DNA from: Allium sativum
Lineage: Eukaryota > Streptophyta > Magnoliopsida > Asparagales > Amaryllidaceae
Reading direction: 5' to 3'
DNA: 64,000 nt
NCBI GenBank assembly: GCA_030737875.1
Contig: CM060912.1
Location: 210,503,231 to 210,567,230 of the forward strand
The notes beneath the pieces were generated by a model. The model had not been told where the DNA came from, ran no database searches, and saw nothing but the letters and a program-made list of their open reading frames with translations. Position numbers and translations under genes: made by a program. Each line of letters opens with the position of its first letter. Position 1 is the stretch's first letter. Of the stretch, positions 1 to 12,254 are shown piece after piece.

Positions 1-427
1 AAATAAAACAGCCAAGCGGCTTGCCAAATAGGCTCATAAATCACCAAACCCATATGAAAATAAACGTGTACCTTTTTGTCGGGCATATCATTATATTCTT
101 TCTGTCTGCTACCTTGTCAGCATATACCAATGCATCTCCAATAAAATTCCAATTTTATCCTCAGAACCAAATCCTTCACGTATCCAAGCCAAATATCATT
201 CTTAACTCAATTTCCATCCATCATCAATTTCAACTCTTAACTTACCAGTCCAACACCATTTCAGATTCCTGTCTCGCAATTCAAAATCTGGTTCTGCTCG
301 ATATAATATATCTCGATTCAATTTCCAGTTAATTGGTTCCAATTCAATTCATATTTGCTTTCACAAATTTCTATTTAATTTTGTTTTTGTTCAAACAATT
401 CCCCTAGGAGTTTTTAAACTGTTCAGC
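1..427 (-). mobile_element. Element F internal region, polypurine-tract-proximal part
   Basis: This stretch matches the complement of the end of element A's internal region: it shares the GCCAAGCGGCT-like, TTTTTGTCGGGCATATCATT and TATTCTTTC segments seen around 27580-27690. It continues across element G into 6073, since A has the uninterrupted equivalent around 27240-27300. No coding sequence is supported; the 103-codon frame at 21-332 is not conserved in A. Confidence 0.7.
423..427. repeat. Target-site duplication of element G, left copy (TCAGC)
   Basis: TCAGC directly abuts TGAGACGACCC, the complement of G's LTR 3' end. The same five bases follow G's other end at 6068-6072. Removing G and one copy restores a sequence that aligns with element A's internal region. 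Confidence 0.85.
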
Positions 428-2249
428 TGAGACGACCCGAATTCCCGTTCTCACGGAAACAAGGTTATCTTTTGGAATATAACACAGAAACATATAATAG
501 CAGAACAGAATTAAATAAATACACCAGAATGAACAACAAAATATACTGGATAAAAGTAATCATCAGAGTTACACAGTATACAGGATCTTACTTAGTACAA
601 ATACAGTTCAGCTATACATAAATGTCTACAGCGGAAATAAACAAAATATGTACAATAGGAGCTGAACAGCATAAAAAGAAAAGAAATAAACGATAGAATC
701 CATCTTCAGCTCCAGCTATCCAGAAAGAACCAGCTAAACCTGAATACAAGGCTGCCCGTGTAGAAAAAAGGGGCACCCGAGTTTGAGAGTGAAACAAACT
801 ACGAGTCAGTCATGGGACTGGTATGAGAAATCCACTCAACACATATATAATTGGCTAATCACAGGACCACGCCACTTTCGTGGAACGGGTTTACTCCATT
901 GGATTGCCAGTGCTTTAAAACAAATCTTTCTTTTAAACATCGCTATGCTTTTTATAAAAATGAAGCCGTTATAAGACTCAGTTCCCATCACACAATGCAA
1001 CGCAAACCGGAGGATAGAGTTTTTACCTTATAACGGCCAAGATATGCTTGATACGAATAAAACAAAGGCATTTGATATTATTGCTAGTGTTTATATGTTT
1101 TGAAAACAATTTCAAATCATAACTATCAATCATAGACGGCATTAATGCCCCATACCACTATGTCGCCATATATAGGTATACAATCAAAACCGCACGATGT
1201 CGTATTTGAAAATTGGTTTTCCGTCATGAACCAAGGCAAAAGATAGTCCTTACCGAATTCGAGACAATCTAGCCCATGTCTCAGGAACAGCCGCAACTGC
1301 CCCTTGGATCGTCAGGGCCGGTCCACCGATGTGGATTATTATGCCTGAACACTACGTCTCCCCGCCCTTTGGGGCGTAAACGAGCCAACGAATGACTCCA
1401 TCGGACCCGGATCGTCCGATCAAACCGAGGCGCCTCGCAACAGCAACAACCACATAGGTGAAAAGTATATAAATGTCAGGGCTGGTAGGTCACTGACACC
1501 ACCCTAGCTAGAAAGAAACGCAGGCCCTCCCTGATGTCCTCTCCCGTTTTAGGTTCATACCGGGGTGTGAGGCTCGCGAATTCACGTTATACACAAAGCT
1601 ACGCCACACAGGCGGTGCTTTGATCATCACCACAAGACTTTGCTTTTCAACAGAAGTCCTGATCACTGCATCTTAGCATGCCACACAGGCAATTCACACC
1701 GTGCAACTGATGGCTATCAATCACACAGAACAAATTCCAATGTCGGACACACAGTCCATTTACAAGTCCGTTCTGGGTCTGAACGAAACCGGAGGCACTA
1801 AATACCTCGCAAACCCTTCGATCAACACGTACGTCTGAACGATCACCACTCATTATCCATATTTCGGGATGCCTCCCAATCAGGACCTCGGTCACCATCC
1901 AAACGAGGTGAAGATCTCCGGTCTTCGACCATCGTCTTCATCTTCGAATTTCAATCGTCCGTCGATTATTCGAAATGAGAATTAACTCGGCCTTTTCAAA
2001 TAATTCACGTATATTTAGAATTTCAAATCGATTTATTTCAATGGTTAAATTATTCGACAACACCAATTGTGTTCTTTATATAGTTTTCACACCAAACACA
2101 TTCAACCATCAAACATCACATAAATCAAGCAAATTCAGTTTATTTCCATTCCATATCGCTTACGATATTTTATAACTATTTATCGCTATTTTTATTTATT
2201 TTAAAATAGCCATTTTATTCAAAACGACGTTTCGGGCCATAAGGCGGCC

Positions 2250-2740
2250 GTGGCGCTGTTTTTCTTCAGATTTGATTTACACATATCTGAAAATCTAACC
2301 GTTGGATCCCCACAAAATTTACATCATTAGAAAGGTCTTTTCAAAACGAATCCAACGGTTCCAGTTTCGGGAAAATCCGACGGTCGGATCTCCTGGTACA
2401 ATCGTTTGAAATTTCGATTTCAAAATACGAACTGCAGCGTCGTTATTCGATTAAATATAATTCTATTTATATTTATATATAAATAAAATCGATTCTGGCG
2501 CTGTTTTTCTTCAGATTTGAATTAAACATTCCAGACAATCCAACCGTTGGATTTTTACAAGGTTGGTGCCGTTGGAAAGATTATTCCAAGGCGAACCCGA
2601 CGGTTGAGGTTTCGGGAAAATCCAATGGTCGGATTTCCCGTACTAGTCGTTTGAAATCACGATTTCGAAATACGAACTGCACGGCTTCGTTTCGTTTTAA
2701 TTTTATTTATATTTATATAGTTATATAAATATAGTTCATT
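2250..2740 (-). repeat. Tandem duplication of an LTR module in G (about 243-bp unit)
   Basis: GCGCTGTTTTTCTTCAGATT occurs at about 2252 and again at about 2494. Each copy is followed by the same order of motifs: an ATCTAACCGTTGGAT-like block, a CCAACGGTT/CCGACGGTT block, then GGTCGGATYTCC and an AT-rich tail. The two units are clearly diverged. Confidence 0.7.
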
Positions 2741-2759
2741 CAATGATTTCTATATCGTT

Positions 2760-3150
2760 TTCACTTCAAAAAATTTTCTAACACCTTAAATTTTGGAAAA
2801 ATTTCACCATAACCTCCCCTGCACCGGGAGCGTCGGGAAATCGCAAATAGCGTCCCGGTCCTTCTAATCTCAAAAAGAAAAAGAAAAAGCCAAGCGGCTA
2901 GCCAACAAGCTCAAAATCATCACCCAAACAAATCAGTAAATGTGTACCTATTTGTCGGGCACAAAATTTTATTCCTCTTCTCTAGCCCCTTTGCTATAAC
3001 CTGTTCAATGAATATTGCATGTACATATATATACAGTTCATATCATTTTTCATTTTCTATTCAACTTCATATTTGATTTCTATTTGGTTTAAAAACTCCA
3101 TTCATTCTAATGTTACATAAATAGGTGCAAATCATTTCATTAGCTAATTA
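2760..3150 (-). other. PPT-proximal internal module of the B type inside G
   Basis: The minus strand holds the order seen in B at 36280-36480: TTTGTCGGGCA (as its complement), then AGCCGCTTGGC with a TTTCTTTTTC run, then the GGGGAGGTT block and the AAATTTTT...GGTGTTAG block. It contains no reading frame of note. Confidence 0.65.
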
Positions 3151-3229
3151 ATGAATATTTCAACTCATATATGTTTATTTTGAACAAGTGGCTATTTTTA
3201 ACATTTCACATTTCCACGATTTATGCATA

Positions 3230-3620
3230 CAATAAAAATGTGATTTTTATTGTAAAACGATTTATTTCAAAATATGAATACCATTCAACACATGAATTTC
3301 TAAACAACGAATGAATATCAATTCAACACATGAATGTTTTCAATAGTTTTTATATATAGATAAAAATGTGATTTTTATTATCGAACACTTTATTTCTAAA
3401 TATGAATACCATTCAACACATGAATTTCTAAACAACGAATGAATATCAATTCAACACATGAATGTTTTCAATAGTTTTTAGATATCGATAAAAATGTGAT
3501 TTTTATTATCGAACTATTTAATTCAAAATATGAATACCATTCAACACATGAATTTCTAAACAACGAATGAATATCTATTCAACACATGAATGTTTTCTAT
3601 AGTTTTAAGCATATGAAAAT
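3230..3620 (-). repeat. Three tandem copies of a 128-bp repeat
   Basis: ATTCAACACATGAAT followed by TTCTAAACAACG starts at 3283, 3411 and 3539, an exact 128-bp spacing. Each unit holds two ATTCA-acaca-TGAAT inverted repeats and one AAAAATGTGATTTTTAT motif. B's LTR carries the same ATTCA...TGAAT motif as a much shorter-period array (18165-18510). Confidence 0.85.
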
Positions 3621-3958
3621 AATTCAAACACACAAATATTATTCAAAATTTCGGCAGCATAACGGCAGGGTAGTTACACCGGCACCGTCCCTAGTACGGC
3701 TCCTCGCTCTACCTTAAAACCTCGCGGTTTTTGACAATGGGAAACATGCATCTAGTTCGCACGCAGGCGGCATGTATATATATTTATTCATTTCCACAAA
3801 CTAATCCTATGTGGTTTCAACCAAATATTTCACAACCACCAATGGGTATTTTTCAACCACAATCAACCAATATCAATCACAAACAATCCCAAACAATCAT
3901 TCTATTTTCACCACAATTCCAACCAATAAATATCGTCCATGGTTTGTGGACGAGGGGC

Positions 3959-3959
<1 letters not shown>

Positions 3960-4006
<47 letters not shown>
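3960..4006. repeat. (TA)n microsatellite
   Basis: About 47 bases of uninterrupted TA dinucleotides within G. Confidence 0.95.
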
Positions 4007-4015
<9 letters not shown>

Positions 4016-4139
4016 GCAATTCACTTTTACTTCACACGTATATATATAAATTTTAAATCAGAAATCTCACCAATAGCTATCCAACTTCACGACACTTCCT
4101 TAATAGAAATCTTCGCCTTTTTGTCGCTTTCACCCGTAT

Positions 4140-4850
4140 TCTCTGCATATGTAAAAATAGAATTTTTACTATGCTATTCAATATATAAAAATCGAATTTT
4201 GACTTCGCTATTCAATATATAAAAATATGATTTTTACTTTTGAAAGAAATCAGTTTTCAACCTTTCAAGAAAACCAGTTTTTATATTTTTATGAATCACA
4301 GTTTTTATACTTTTTATAAGTCAGTTTTATTCTTTCATAAAAATGCAGTTTTTATCTTTATATAAAAAAAATGCAGTTTTTTATTTTTTTAGAAAATTCA
4401 GTTTTATTCTTTTAAAAATCAGTTCAGTTTTAAAATACTTTTAAAAATTCAGTTTTAAAGTTCTTTTATAAAAACAGTTTTACTTTTATAAAAATTTCTG
4501 TTTTAAAATTCTTTTATAAAAATTTCAGTTTTTACTTTTTATAAATCAGTTTTAATACTTTTTTTTTTTAATCAGTTTTATTCTTTCTAAAAATTGCAGT
4601 TTTAACTTAATAAAAATTTCAGTTTTTCTTTTACTAAAAAAAATCAGTTTTTCTTTTATTAAAAAAAATCAGTTTTTCTTTTATTAAAAATCAGTTTTAA
4701 ATTTTTAAAACCTAAATCAGTTTTTATCTTTATTTAGAAAATAGTTTTTACTTTATTTTTAAAACAGTTTTTATTTTATTTTATTTTTAAAACAGTTTTA
4801 CAGATTAAAATAAAATAAAATAAAAAAGAAAATAAAATACATAAAAAAAA
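4140..4850 (-). repeat. Degenerate CAGTTTTTAT / AAAAATNNNATTTTT repeat block in G
   Basis: Dozens of short units ending CAGTTTTTA or CAGTTTTAA are spaced about 25-40 bases apart. Several are AAAAAT-nnn-ATTTTT inverted repeats. The block occupies the same LTR position as the AAAAATNTGATTTTT arrays of B (16985-17480). Confidence 0.7.
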
Positions 4851-4858
4851 AAAGAAAC

Positions 4859-5055
4859 GCTCACCGAACTGCGAAGAAGGGGAGGGGAAAGAAGAGGTCG
4901 TCGGCGGCTTCCAGGGGCTCGCGGTGGCGTTCGAACGGTCGTGGCAGGAGGCGCTGGCTTCCTCGTCGGCGTCGAGGGCTTCAAGGGGGGGGCACGGCTT
5001 CTTCGTCGGTGCGATCTCGAGGGGGGCGACAGGCTACGGCGCTCGATCGATTTAG
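4859..5055 (-). other. GC-rich islet in G's LTR with a donor-like GTGAGC edge
   Basis: A stretch rich in CG and CTTC/GGCGTC lies inside strongly AT-rich DNA, about 1.0-1.2 kb from the LTR start at 6067. On the minus strand it ends in TTCGGTGAGCG, which resembles a plant 5' splice site. It is unlike the islets of B and C in sequence but sits at the same offset. A 26-base T run (5065-5090) lies just upstream on the minus strand as an A run. Confidence 0.5.
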
Positions 5056-6067
5056 ATTTTAGGGTTTTTTTTTTTTTTTTTTTTTTTTTTCTTTTTCCTT
5101 TCGTCTGAATCGAAATGAAAGGGGGGGGGCCAAGCGGGAGATAAGGGGGGGAAGGGAATTAAATTATTATATTTTTTTTATTATTATTTATTATTTAATT
5201 ATTCAAAAAGTTGACTTTTACATACGACCTCGAAACGAGGCCCACCGCCTGTCGTCCATAGCGTTTTACCCCCATTCCGAACACAATGGGATATGTATCG
5301 CTAGCTGGTTTGATCGTTACAATCGGTTTCCTTTTGAATTTCCATTTAAATCACTATATTGAATTTTAAACGTACATTTCAAATTACCGGGGCCACATAC
5401 TGACTAGAAAAATTCCAGAAAAATATTTTCTAGCTTCGTATTGACGATACGGTCCTAACAAAACTAGTTTCGTCGAATTCTGAGACCGTTTGAAAAATGG
5501 CCAATTTCCAGTCGATTAAAATCAACGGAAACTGGTCAAACGCGTTTTCCTTTGCCACACTCACATATTGATTCGAAAAATTATGAAATTTGGAATCTAG
5601 CAATAACTTAACATCACGGACCCAACAAAACTGGTTTCGTCGAAATCCGAGGTCGTTTGCAAAATTGCTATTTTTAAGGGCCTTATATATATATAAATAT
5701 ATATAAATTCCACAGCGACTATTTCTAATTTTAAACTGAACATATCTTATCATTTCTAAGATGAAATCTCAGTTTGTTAACTTCGTTATAAAGATATAGT
5801 TATACAGATTCAAATATTTCTTGTTTCGTTCAATTCTGACTTATATTGAATTCTGTATATTCATTTGAAATTAGAAATCGAATTTTCGAACTACCGCGCT
5901 ATTTTCAATTCTATATATAATTATATTTAATTATATTGGTTTTCAAATGTCGATTCAACTCAGTTTTCATCGCCATTACTTAATATATTTATTTTAAATA
6001 TTTAAAATCCATTATTTTAGCCAATTTAAAAAAATTTAAATTGGTTCAGATTTTCTGGGTCGTTACA

Positions 6068-6072
6068 TCAGC
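6068..6072. repeat. Target-site duplication of element G, right copy (TCAGC)
   Basis: This matches 423-427 perfectly and follows G's terminal TTACA at 6063-6067. Confidence 0.85.
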
Positions 6073-6186
6073 TCTTTCAAAAATCAAATATTCCCTTTTA
6101 GGATTCAAAACAACTTGTTTTTTCTCAAAGCAGTTCAAAACAAAATCTTTGGTAGTAATCCGTCACTTACCACTCGAAAATGAACA

Positions 6187-6211
6187 CCGATGATGTCCGG
6201 ATCGTCATCGG
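6187..6211 (-). promoter_or_regulatory. Leader hairpin of F with palindromic TCCGGA loop (candidate dimerisation site)
   Basis: CCGATGA and TCATCGG arms pair around a loop that contains the palindrome TCCGGA. On the minus-strand RNA the 9-pair stem has one mismatch. It lies about 650 nt downstream of the PBS, the same distance as the related hairpin in element A (25374-25398). Confidence 0.45.
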
Positions 6212-6860
6212 AATCTATTTTCCAGCTATTTAAGTGAGTTTAATACTATGTCACTTTCAAAACCAGTTCTAAACATTTTCATTTTGAAATCCATTTCAAA
6301 ATATCCCTTTCAAATGCTTGTAACAAATTTAAAATCTCCCAGGATTTTAAAAATCTCATATATTCAATCCAAGTTCATTTGCAATCATTTTTCCCACTTT
6401 AAGGAATTTAATTCCAATTCTGATTTAGATTTCAGATTTAATTCATCTGATTCCATATTATACGAATTTTAATTGGTTATTTAAAACCATTTCAATTATA
6501 ATCTTATTCGATTATAATAACAAACAAGACATCCAATATATTATAATGTTTCCAATATATATATTTCTTTATATCAAAATATAATTTGGGTAAAATTATT
6601 TCATTTACCCTCTTTCAAAAACATACTGTGTCGAATTATTCTGTTCAAGAGTTTAGAAACACTTATCGACACAGTTTGCATTACTGTATCGACCAGAATT
6701 CATAAACTACTCGACAAACCAATCAACACAATATAAGACAGTTTTTATAACAATTTACAAATACGCGCTCATATATATACACTCAAACTCAATCTAGGGT
6801 ATTACTAACCCCATCTCTACTGAGTCACGCCACAGAGCCAAGGTAATTACTTAACCTTCA

Positions 6861-6872
6861 GCTCTGATACCA
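6861..6872 (-). promoter_or_regulatory. Primer-binding site of F, inner copy
   Basis: GCTCTGATACCA here is the complement of TGGTATCAGAGC, which pairs with the 3' end of initiator Met-tRNA. One base separates it from the LTR-like terminus TGTAACGAACC on its right. Confidence 0.8.
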
Positions 6873-6873
6873 C

Positions 6874-7109
6874 TGTAACGAACCGGAGATTCGAGTAGGC
6901 TTTTCAACCATCCTCTCCTCCCTCGGCACTAGGCTAACCTCCCAGCGTGGCTTACAGAGATACCTCAGAACTGCTTTTACGGCCAGCCTCTCGACTCGAC
7001 CAACCCACATTGTCGGGAGATGTAGGGGTAAGAGTCTCCCGTTCGCCACCTAACGCGAAGCGAGAACCCCCTATCATCCGTACCAATTAAGCAACCAGCT
7101 CTGATACCA
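6874..7109 (-). other. 236-bp segment between two PBS/LTR-end copies in F
   Basis: The 26-bp junction (PBS plus LTR terminus) at 6861-6886 occurs again at 7098-7123. Between them lies a comparatively GC-rich segment that has no counterpart at A's PBS. On the minus strand the order is true LTR end, PBS, insert, second LTR-like end (CCGGTTCGTTACA), second PBS. The source of the insert is not recognised; it may be the LTR end of a related element acquired by template switching. Confidence 0.6.
7098..7109 (-). promoter_or_regulatory. Primer-binding site of F, outer copy next to the full LTR
   Basis: GCTCTGATACCA is followed after one base by TGTAACGAACCGGG, the complement of the LTR end. The LTR to its right (7111 onward) continues to match A's LTR end, including the GAA/CTT microsatellite, so this is the PBS that belongs to the LTR. 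Confidence 0.85.
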
Positions 7110-9104
7110 CTGTAACGAACCGGGATTTTCGACTCCGAAAATCAACATCAAACTATCATGTTGACCATTCAGACATCGAACATTCCAGATCATTAATAGA
7201 AAGAAGTTAGAGTGTGAGAATAGATAAGAAAGAAATATTGAATAGAAGAAGAAGAAGAAGAAGAACACCACAACACAGAGTCTCACATCGCAGCGGAACA
7301 AAATATAATACAGAAATAATCTTTATTGAAAGCTTTTGAAATACTTACAGCATCAGAGTACATCATACACTGGGACAGTTATACTAGCCTGTTCCCATAT
7401 ACACACAGCGGAATAGCAGCTATGTAATATCATACGTCTGAACTCTTCCAGCTTGTCTCTTCACAACAGTCGATAACCTGAAACTGTAGAACCCGGTCTA
7501 ACCCGAGCATTTACAAAACACCGGGTCAGTCTGGTGAACCAGAGTGAGATAAACTCGCACAGTATTACGGGTAAATCATCCAATCATGATTTTAAAGTTC
7601 AAAACCTTTTCAAAAGAAAAGGATAATCGTAAGACCAATCCACACATAAACACGGACGGTTTTTACCTTACGATAACCCAAAACAGTTTTGAAACCAATA
7701 TCTTCTCTGATATTATAATAATATCTCAATACAAGTAAATAGAATCTAGTAGAACGCTTGCATCTCACGCTCTACATATATAGTATACAATCAAAACCCG
7801 CGGGCGCTTATTGGAGATTGGATTCCAACTTGACAAGGTATGGGTCCACCTTCCGATAGTGTATCTCTAGAGACGAATACACTGGGTTCAACAAGAACTT
7901 CTTGCAACCCGGCCCTCACATGACCGACCACTCATTTCGCTTGAGTGTATCGAATGTATATCACCGACGGTTGGGATCAGCAACCGTCTCCCGAAAAGGG
8001 ACAGCATCGAAACATAGATTTAAGAAACAAATAGGACTTCCTCTAGATAGGTGATTCTACACCCTAATGGGAGCGACCCACATAGCCATGCTGCCTGCCC
8101 GATTTTTGTCATTTCCCGGTTGATGAGGCTTGAGGCCAGAATTAACTCTTGACATCTGGTCGCCATTCACTTTGAATGCCACATCGTCAAATCCATCAGA
8201 TATCACTAATTGACGTCCACAAAAAATACTCTAGACGAAAGCTAGAGAATGGCAATTCCCTGCCCACAACTATCGTACGTTTGAAGAAATCAACGTACAT
8301 GATCCTTTGGAAATACTCTGTCAGACATCCGTCCATATACGTCATCCAGGAACAGGATGAACCGAAGGCACTCTCCTACCGCATCCATATAGGAATCACC
8401 CCATGGATCAGTAGCGAGAAGTCCTTGCAACCCGTAGATTCCAACCACGACAGAATCACAGCTTATCTCTGCTTGCCAGGCAGAGAATATTAGTGGTTCT
8501 TCCGTGTATGATAGTCCACGGTCTTCAATGCTCCATCTCGAACATCTTCTGAGATCTTCACGTATTTGTTGGTCGGAATGGTTTTCGAATATAAATTCGA
8601 TCCCGGTCTTTCCGTACTAACAATCGTATTGGACAGATTTGATAGTCGGTGTTTTAACTATCAAAATAAACAGTGTTTCAAACATGACACTCCAATGAGT
8701 TCACTGGTCCAGTATTCAGCATCATTTGTCCTTTGACAATCTAATTTCCTTTTTGTTAGATTGAAACTTCCACTTCTTTTAATATTCAAAAATACGATAT
8801 TTGAATAACTCTAATTTCAATTAACTAACATTCAACTTACTCTATTCGCTCGATTCTAGATCGCAGCGATCACAATGGTTACGCCTGATTCCCTCAGGAA
8901 ACATCCGACCGCCGTAGGCTATCTGCAGCCCTGCGAATTACGCTAGCAGTCGTACGAATTGGCAACTCAGCCGAATTATGTTTGGCTAATTCTATCTCGA
9001 ATAACTATATTCAATTTCCCATTTAAAATCTTCCTTCAAATCATCTTTTAAATTAGGAAATCCATTAGTTTTAACAAAGAAATTTATAGCACATATGTTA
9101 TAAC

Positions 9105-9206
9105 AATAGCGTTATAATTACTATTTAGATTTACAAAATAACGGTGCTATAATCGCTGTTTAGATTACAAAACATATATTATAACAACAGCGCTAAAATC
9201 GCTGTT
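9105..9206 (-). repeat. Tandem hairpin units in F's LTR
   Basis: Three related units lie side by side. The first pairs AATAG (9105-9109) with CTATT (9121-9125). The second (about 9139-9161) is imperfect. The third pairs AACAGCG (9186-9192) with CGCTGTT (9200-9206). Between the first and third unit the C-G pair is replaced by T-A. Confidence 0.55.
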
Positions 9207-12200
9207 TAGATTTTCAAAACATATCCACTAACGTCACTTACGATTACCAACTAATACTATCTTCAGATAATGCCGATGTTGTTCAAGTTGGGGTATTATA
9301 ATTACCTCTCAGACCTTGATCAACAACGTTCTTATCCTCTGATGAATATCAGTTGTAATCACAAAATCAATACTCCCTATTTTCATCTCGAAATACATTC
9401 CATTATAACTGGGGTTTAGTTATACAACCCTATAACTCACTTCTTTAACCATATTCATTTATTTCCAATCTTCTTTCAAATCTGTTCGACCATTCCCCAC
9501 TTTTGAAATCTCATTTCAAATTTCCCTCTTGATCTCAATTTCAAATAACGTTAATTCAATATTAACGATTTACACTTTGAAACTCATTTATAAATCCTGG
9601 TTTATCTTAAACCCCTTTCCAAAACCCTGTCTACACTTAAACGATATTTAATCCAAAAACACATTAATTCGATAATCAATTCCATTTCAAAATGGTCGAT
9701 TTAATTCACTCAACTTGATTATCTCGTTAGCCCATTCCAAATAAATTCTCACTTTAAATTAATTAATTATATAATTAATTTAAATAAATCCCATTAATGG
9801 TTTTCTTAACAAAACGATTACCCAATTCTAACCATGCGGTTTTATTTCCTATCTCGTACTTATCAATCTGATTTACATCGGAACTTGCTTTATAAAATCA
9901 ATTAAAAATAATCTAAAGTCTTACATAAATAAAATATTTATTTGTTCTCTTGAATAACCTTTATTCAAAATAATATGTTCAAAAATCTATCTCCAGTTGT
10001 AAATTGCATTTTATAATTTCACCTCTATTGACTCACCTGACGGTGAATCAATATCTATAAAACGATTGATTTTATTGGCCATACGCTGCCAAATACCCAA
10101 CCAATATCACCCATTGGTTTTAAACTAACAGATGTTGAATATTCAATTAATCAACCATCAAATCAATCACACAAACAGATCAGTTCATATATGAGAATAT
10201 GAAAATAAAAATACCTTTGAGGGATCCGGTTGGGTCCCTCCAACCTGTTCTTCCCTGTATTCAAATGGTTATCTCAAATCAGACGGTTCAGTTTTGTTTA
10301 ACTGATAGCACAAAATAGCAACCATTCAACATCAACCACAAGCAATTCAAACGATTCAACCATTTAAACACGTTTATAAATAAACGTGACCAACCAAGGT
10401 GAGTCACCTTTATTGGAACCAATCGTTAAAAATAACGATTTGGTATTTTACTGAAATTTAACACAGTTTAATTTCATCGGTTGAATCAACAGATAAGCAG
10501 ATAACTAGCAAAACAGTCAACCATTGGCAAACAGGGCACACAAAATAAAAACACCCAATTTATATAAAATATAAAAAGGGTAACTGAGTGAGTTTAACTC
10601 ACCTTGATTTCATTCCACTGTTTAATCGGCTCGTTTCAGTTAAATTAAAGAAGTGTTTAATTTAACTGAAAACCCCATCTGATTCAAACCGCCTCCAGAT
10701 CAGTTCCTTGATGTAGTGCACGTCACTGTGGCTCTAACGACACCTTGTTTGTCCAACTCTGATCACACACGAATGAGTTATGAAAATTAAAATCTAACGT
10801 TCTAATTATATTTGAATTATTTCTAAAGTGTTTTAATGTTGACTGATTACATTTGTAAAAAGAGGGTGGTCTTCCGTTTTTCTCCCGGACGTCCTCAGCA
10901 GGTCCTGGATGCCTGCAACAAGTTTACACTCAAGTTAATACACGAAAAATTTAATTAGCTTAATTCCTAAGTTTTTACTTTTAATAAATTTACTAATTAA
11001 AATAAAATTTTGGTTTAAAAACTAGTGACTGAACTACTCTTTCAGGTTTCCGTTCTTCCTTACTTTGAACCCTTAACTCACGTACTAGATTTCCCTTTTT
11101 CTTTCTAACACTATCACCTAAATAATCAATTTCTAATTTATATTAGCTAAATATTTATCACATTGGTTTTCACAGTTCAACAGGCGTATACCCCCTTTTG
11201 CTCTTCATTTCCCACCACCCGGTCCTTTCACAATTCTTCATTTTGTTTTGCTGTTCTGTTCACTTCGTACATACTGATTCCCAAAAACCCTGTTTGCAAA
11301 CCAAATACGTTCACCTGCCCATGATTTAATATGATGATTAAACTCAGATTTGATAAATGAATTTATTTGATTAGTTTATAAAGGATGGATCCTTACTTCC
11401 TTTCATATACTGCTTCCCCTTCCCTTATGTTTTATTTCCTCCCTGTTGTTCATCATAATCCCGTACCATGTTCATGGTTCCCATTTTACATTATTTAAAA
11501 CAAATATTTTGACACTAAATTATCATTAACCTTAGTACTAACGATTACCCTTGAAACAAAGGACCTGGTATCCTTCTTGTCCGAGAATAAGGCAATCAAC
11601 CTTTCTTCAATCCACTGTATCGCTCTGGTCCCTTCTAGCTTCTTTTTCTTCTACCAGTTTGAGTAACTCCTTCCCAGTTCAAACCATGCAACTGCTGAAC
11701 CCTCCACGTCCATCCCGAACTTTCACAGCTTCCACGCATTAAAACTCCCTCATGCAGCAGTAAACCACCACCTGCCCTTTTGACGTCCAACTTCACGTGT
11801 GTTCCCTTCCGTTCTGCACCCTTTCGCCCCTTTCGCCCTTTTTTTTTTTTCCTTTCCGCAACTTTTCTTTTATATAAGCTTCAGGTTTTATTTGTGTTTG
11901 AAAATCGAAAACAACTATGAGTATTTAAAGGAGGGTGGAACTTGGGGAACACGGTTGGGATGGTTTGGGAAGCACGAAATTTGGTACACTTTTAGGATAG
12001 GTAGCTGCAAATACAGCTAGCTGTAAGTCTGGGAATCCACGACACTTGGTCGGCAAGGCTTCACAAATTTGGGACAGGAGTTTGTACGTCAGAACAGCTA
12101 TGATTTTGATTTTGATGTATCACTTAGCTTGCATGGATAGGAAATATTATATAAGTATTATAATGAATTTGGGAGTAAAGTAACACACAAATTCTACTTC

Positions 12201-12254
12201 ATATGATTTCTGTCTTCTGATAAAAAAACTGTTCTTGATGTAAAACGGTATTCC

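Larger units (their letters stand above)
428..6067 (-). mobile_element. Element G: rearranged B-type LTR element, minus strand
   Basis: G begins on the minus strand with TGTAACGACCCAG at 6067 and ends GGGTCGTCTCA at 428, flanked by perfect TCAGC duplications. From 6067 to about 3160 it follows the first half of the B/C-type LTR. From about 3150 to 2760 it carries the module that lies next to the polypurine tract inside B and C. From about 2700 to 428 it follows the second half of the LTR. The PBS, the PPT/LTR junction and the rest of the interior are missing, so this is a complete insertion that later lost two or more blocks. No coding sequence is seen. Confidence 0.75.
6073..6873 (-). mobile_element. 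Element F internal region, PBS-proximal part
   Basis: The minus strand starts just after the primer-binding site and runs through the leader. It aligns with element A 24727-25500: the 'GGGTTAGTAATACCCTAG' and 'GTAGTAAT..GTCACTTA' segments are recognisable. No coding sequence is present. It includes the hairpin at 6187-6211. Confidence 0.75.

Noticed and set aside
3731..4222. 163-codon frame with a Tyr-Ile run
   Set aside because: The middle is a translated (TA)n microsatellite within element G, with no conservation in related LTRs.
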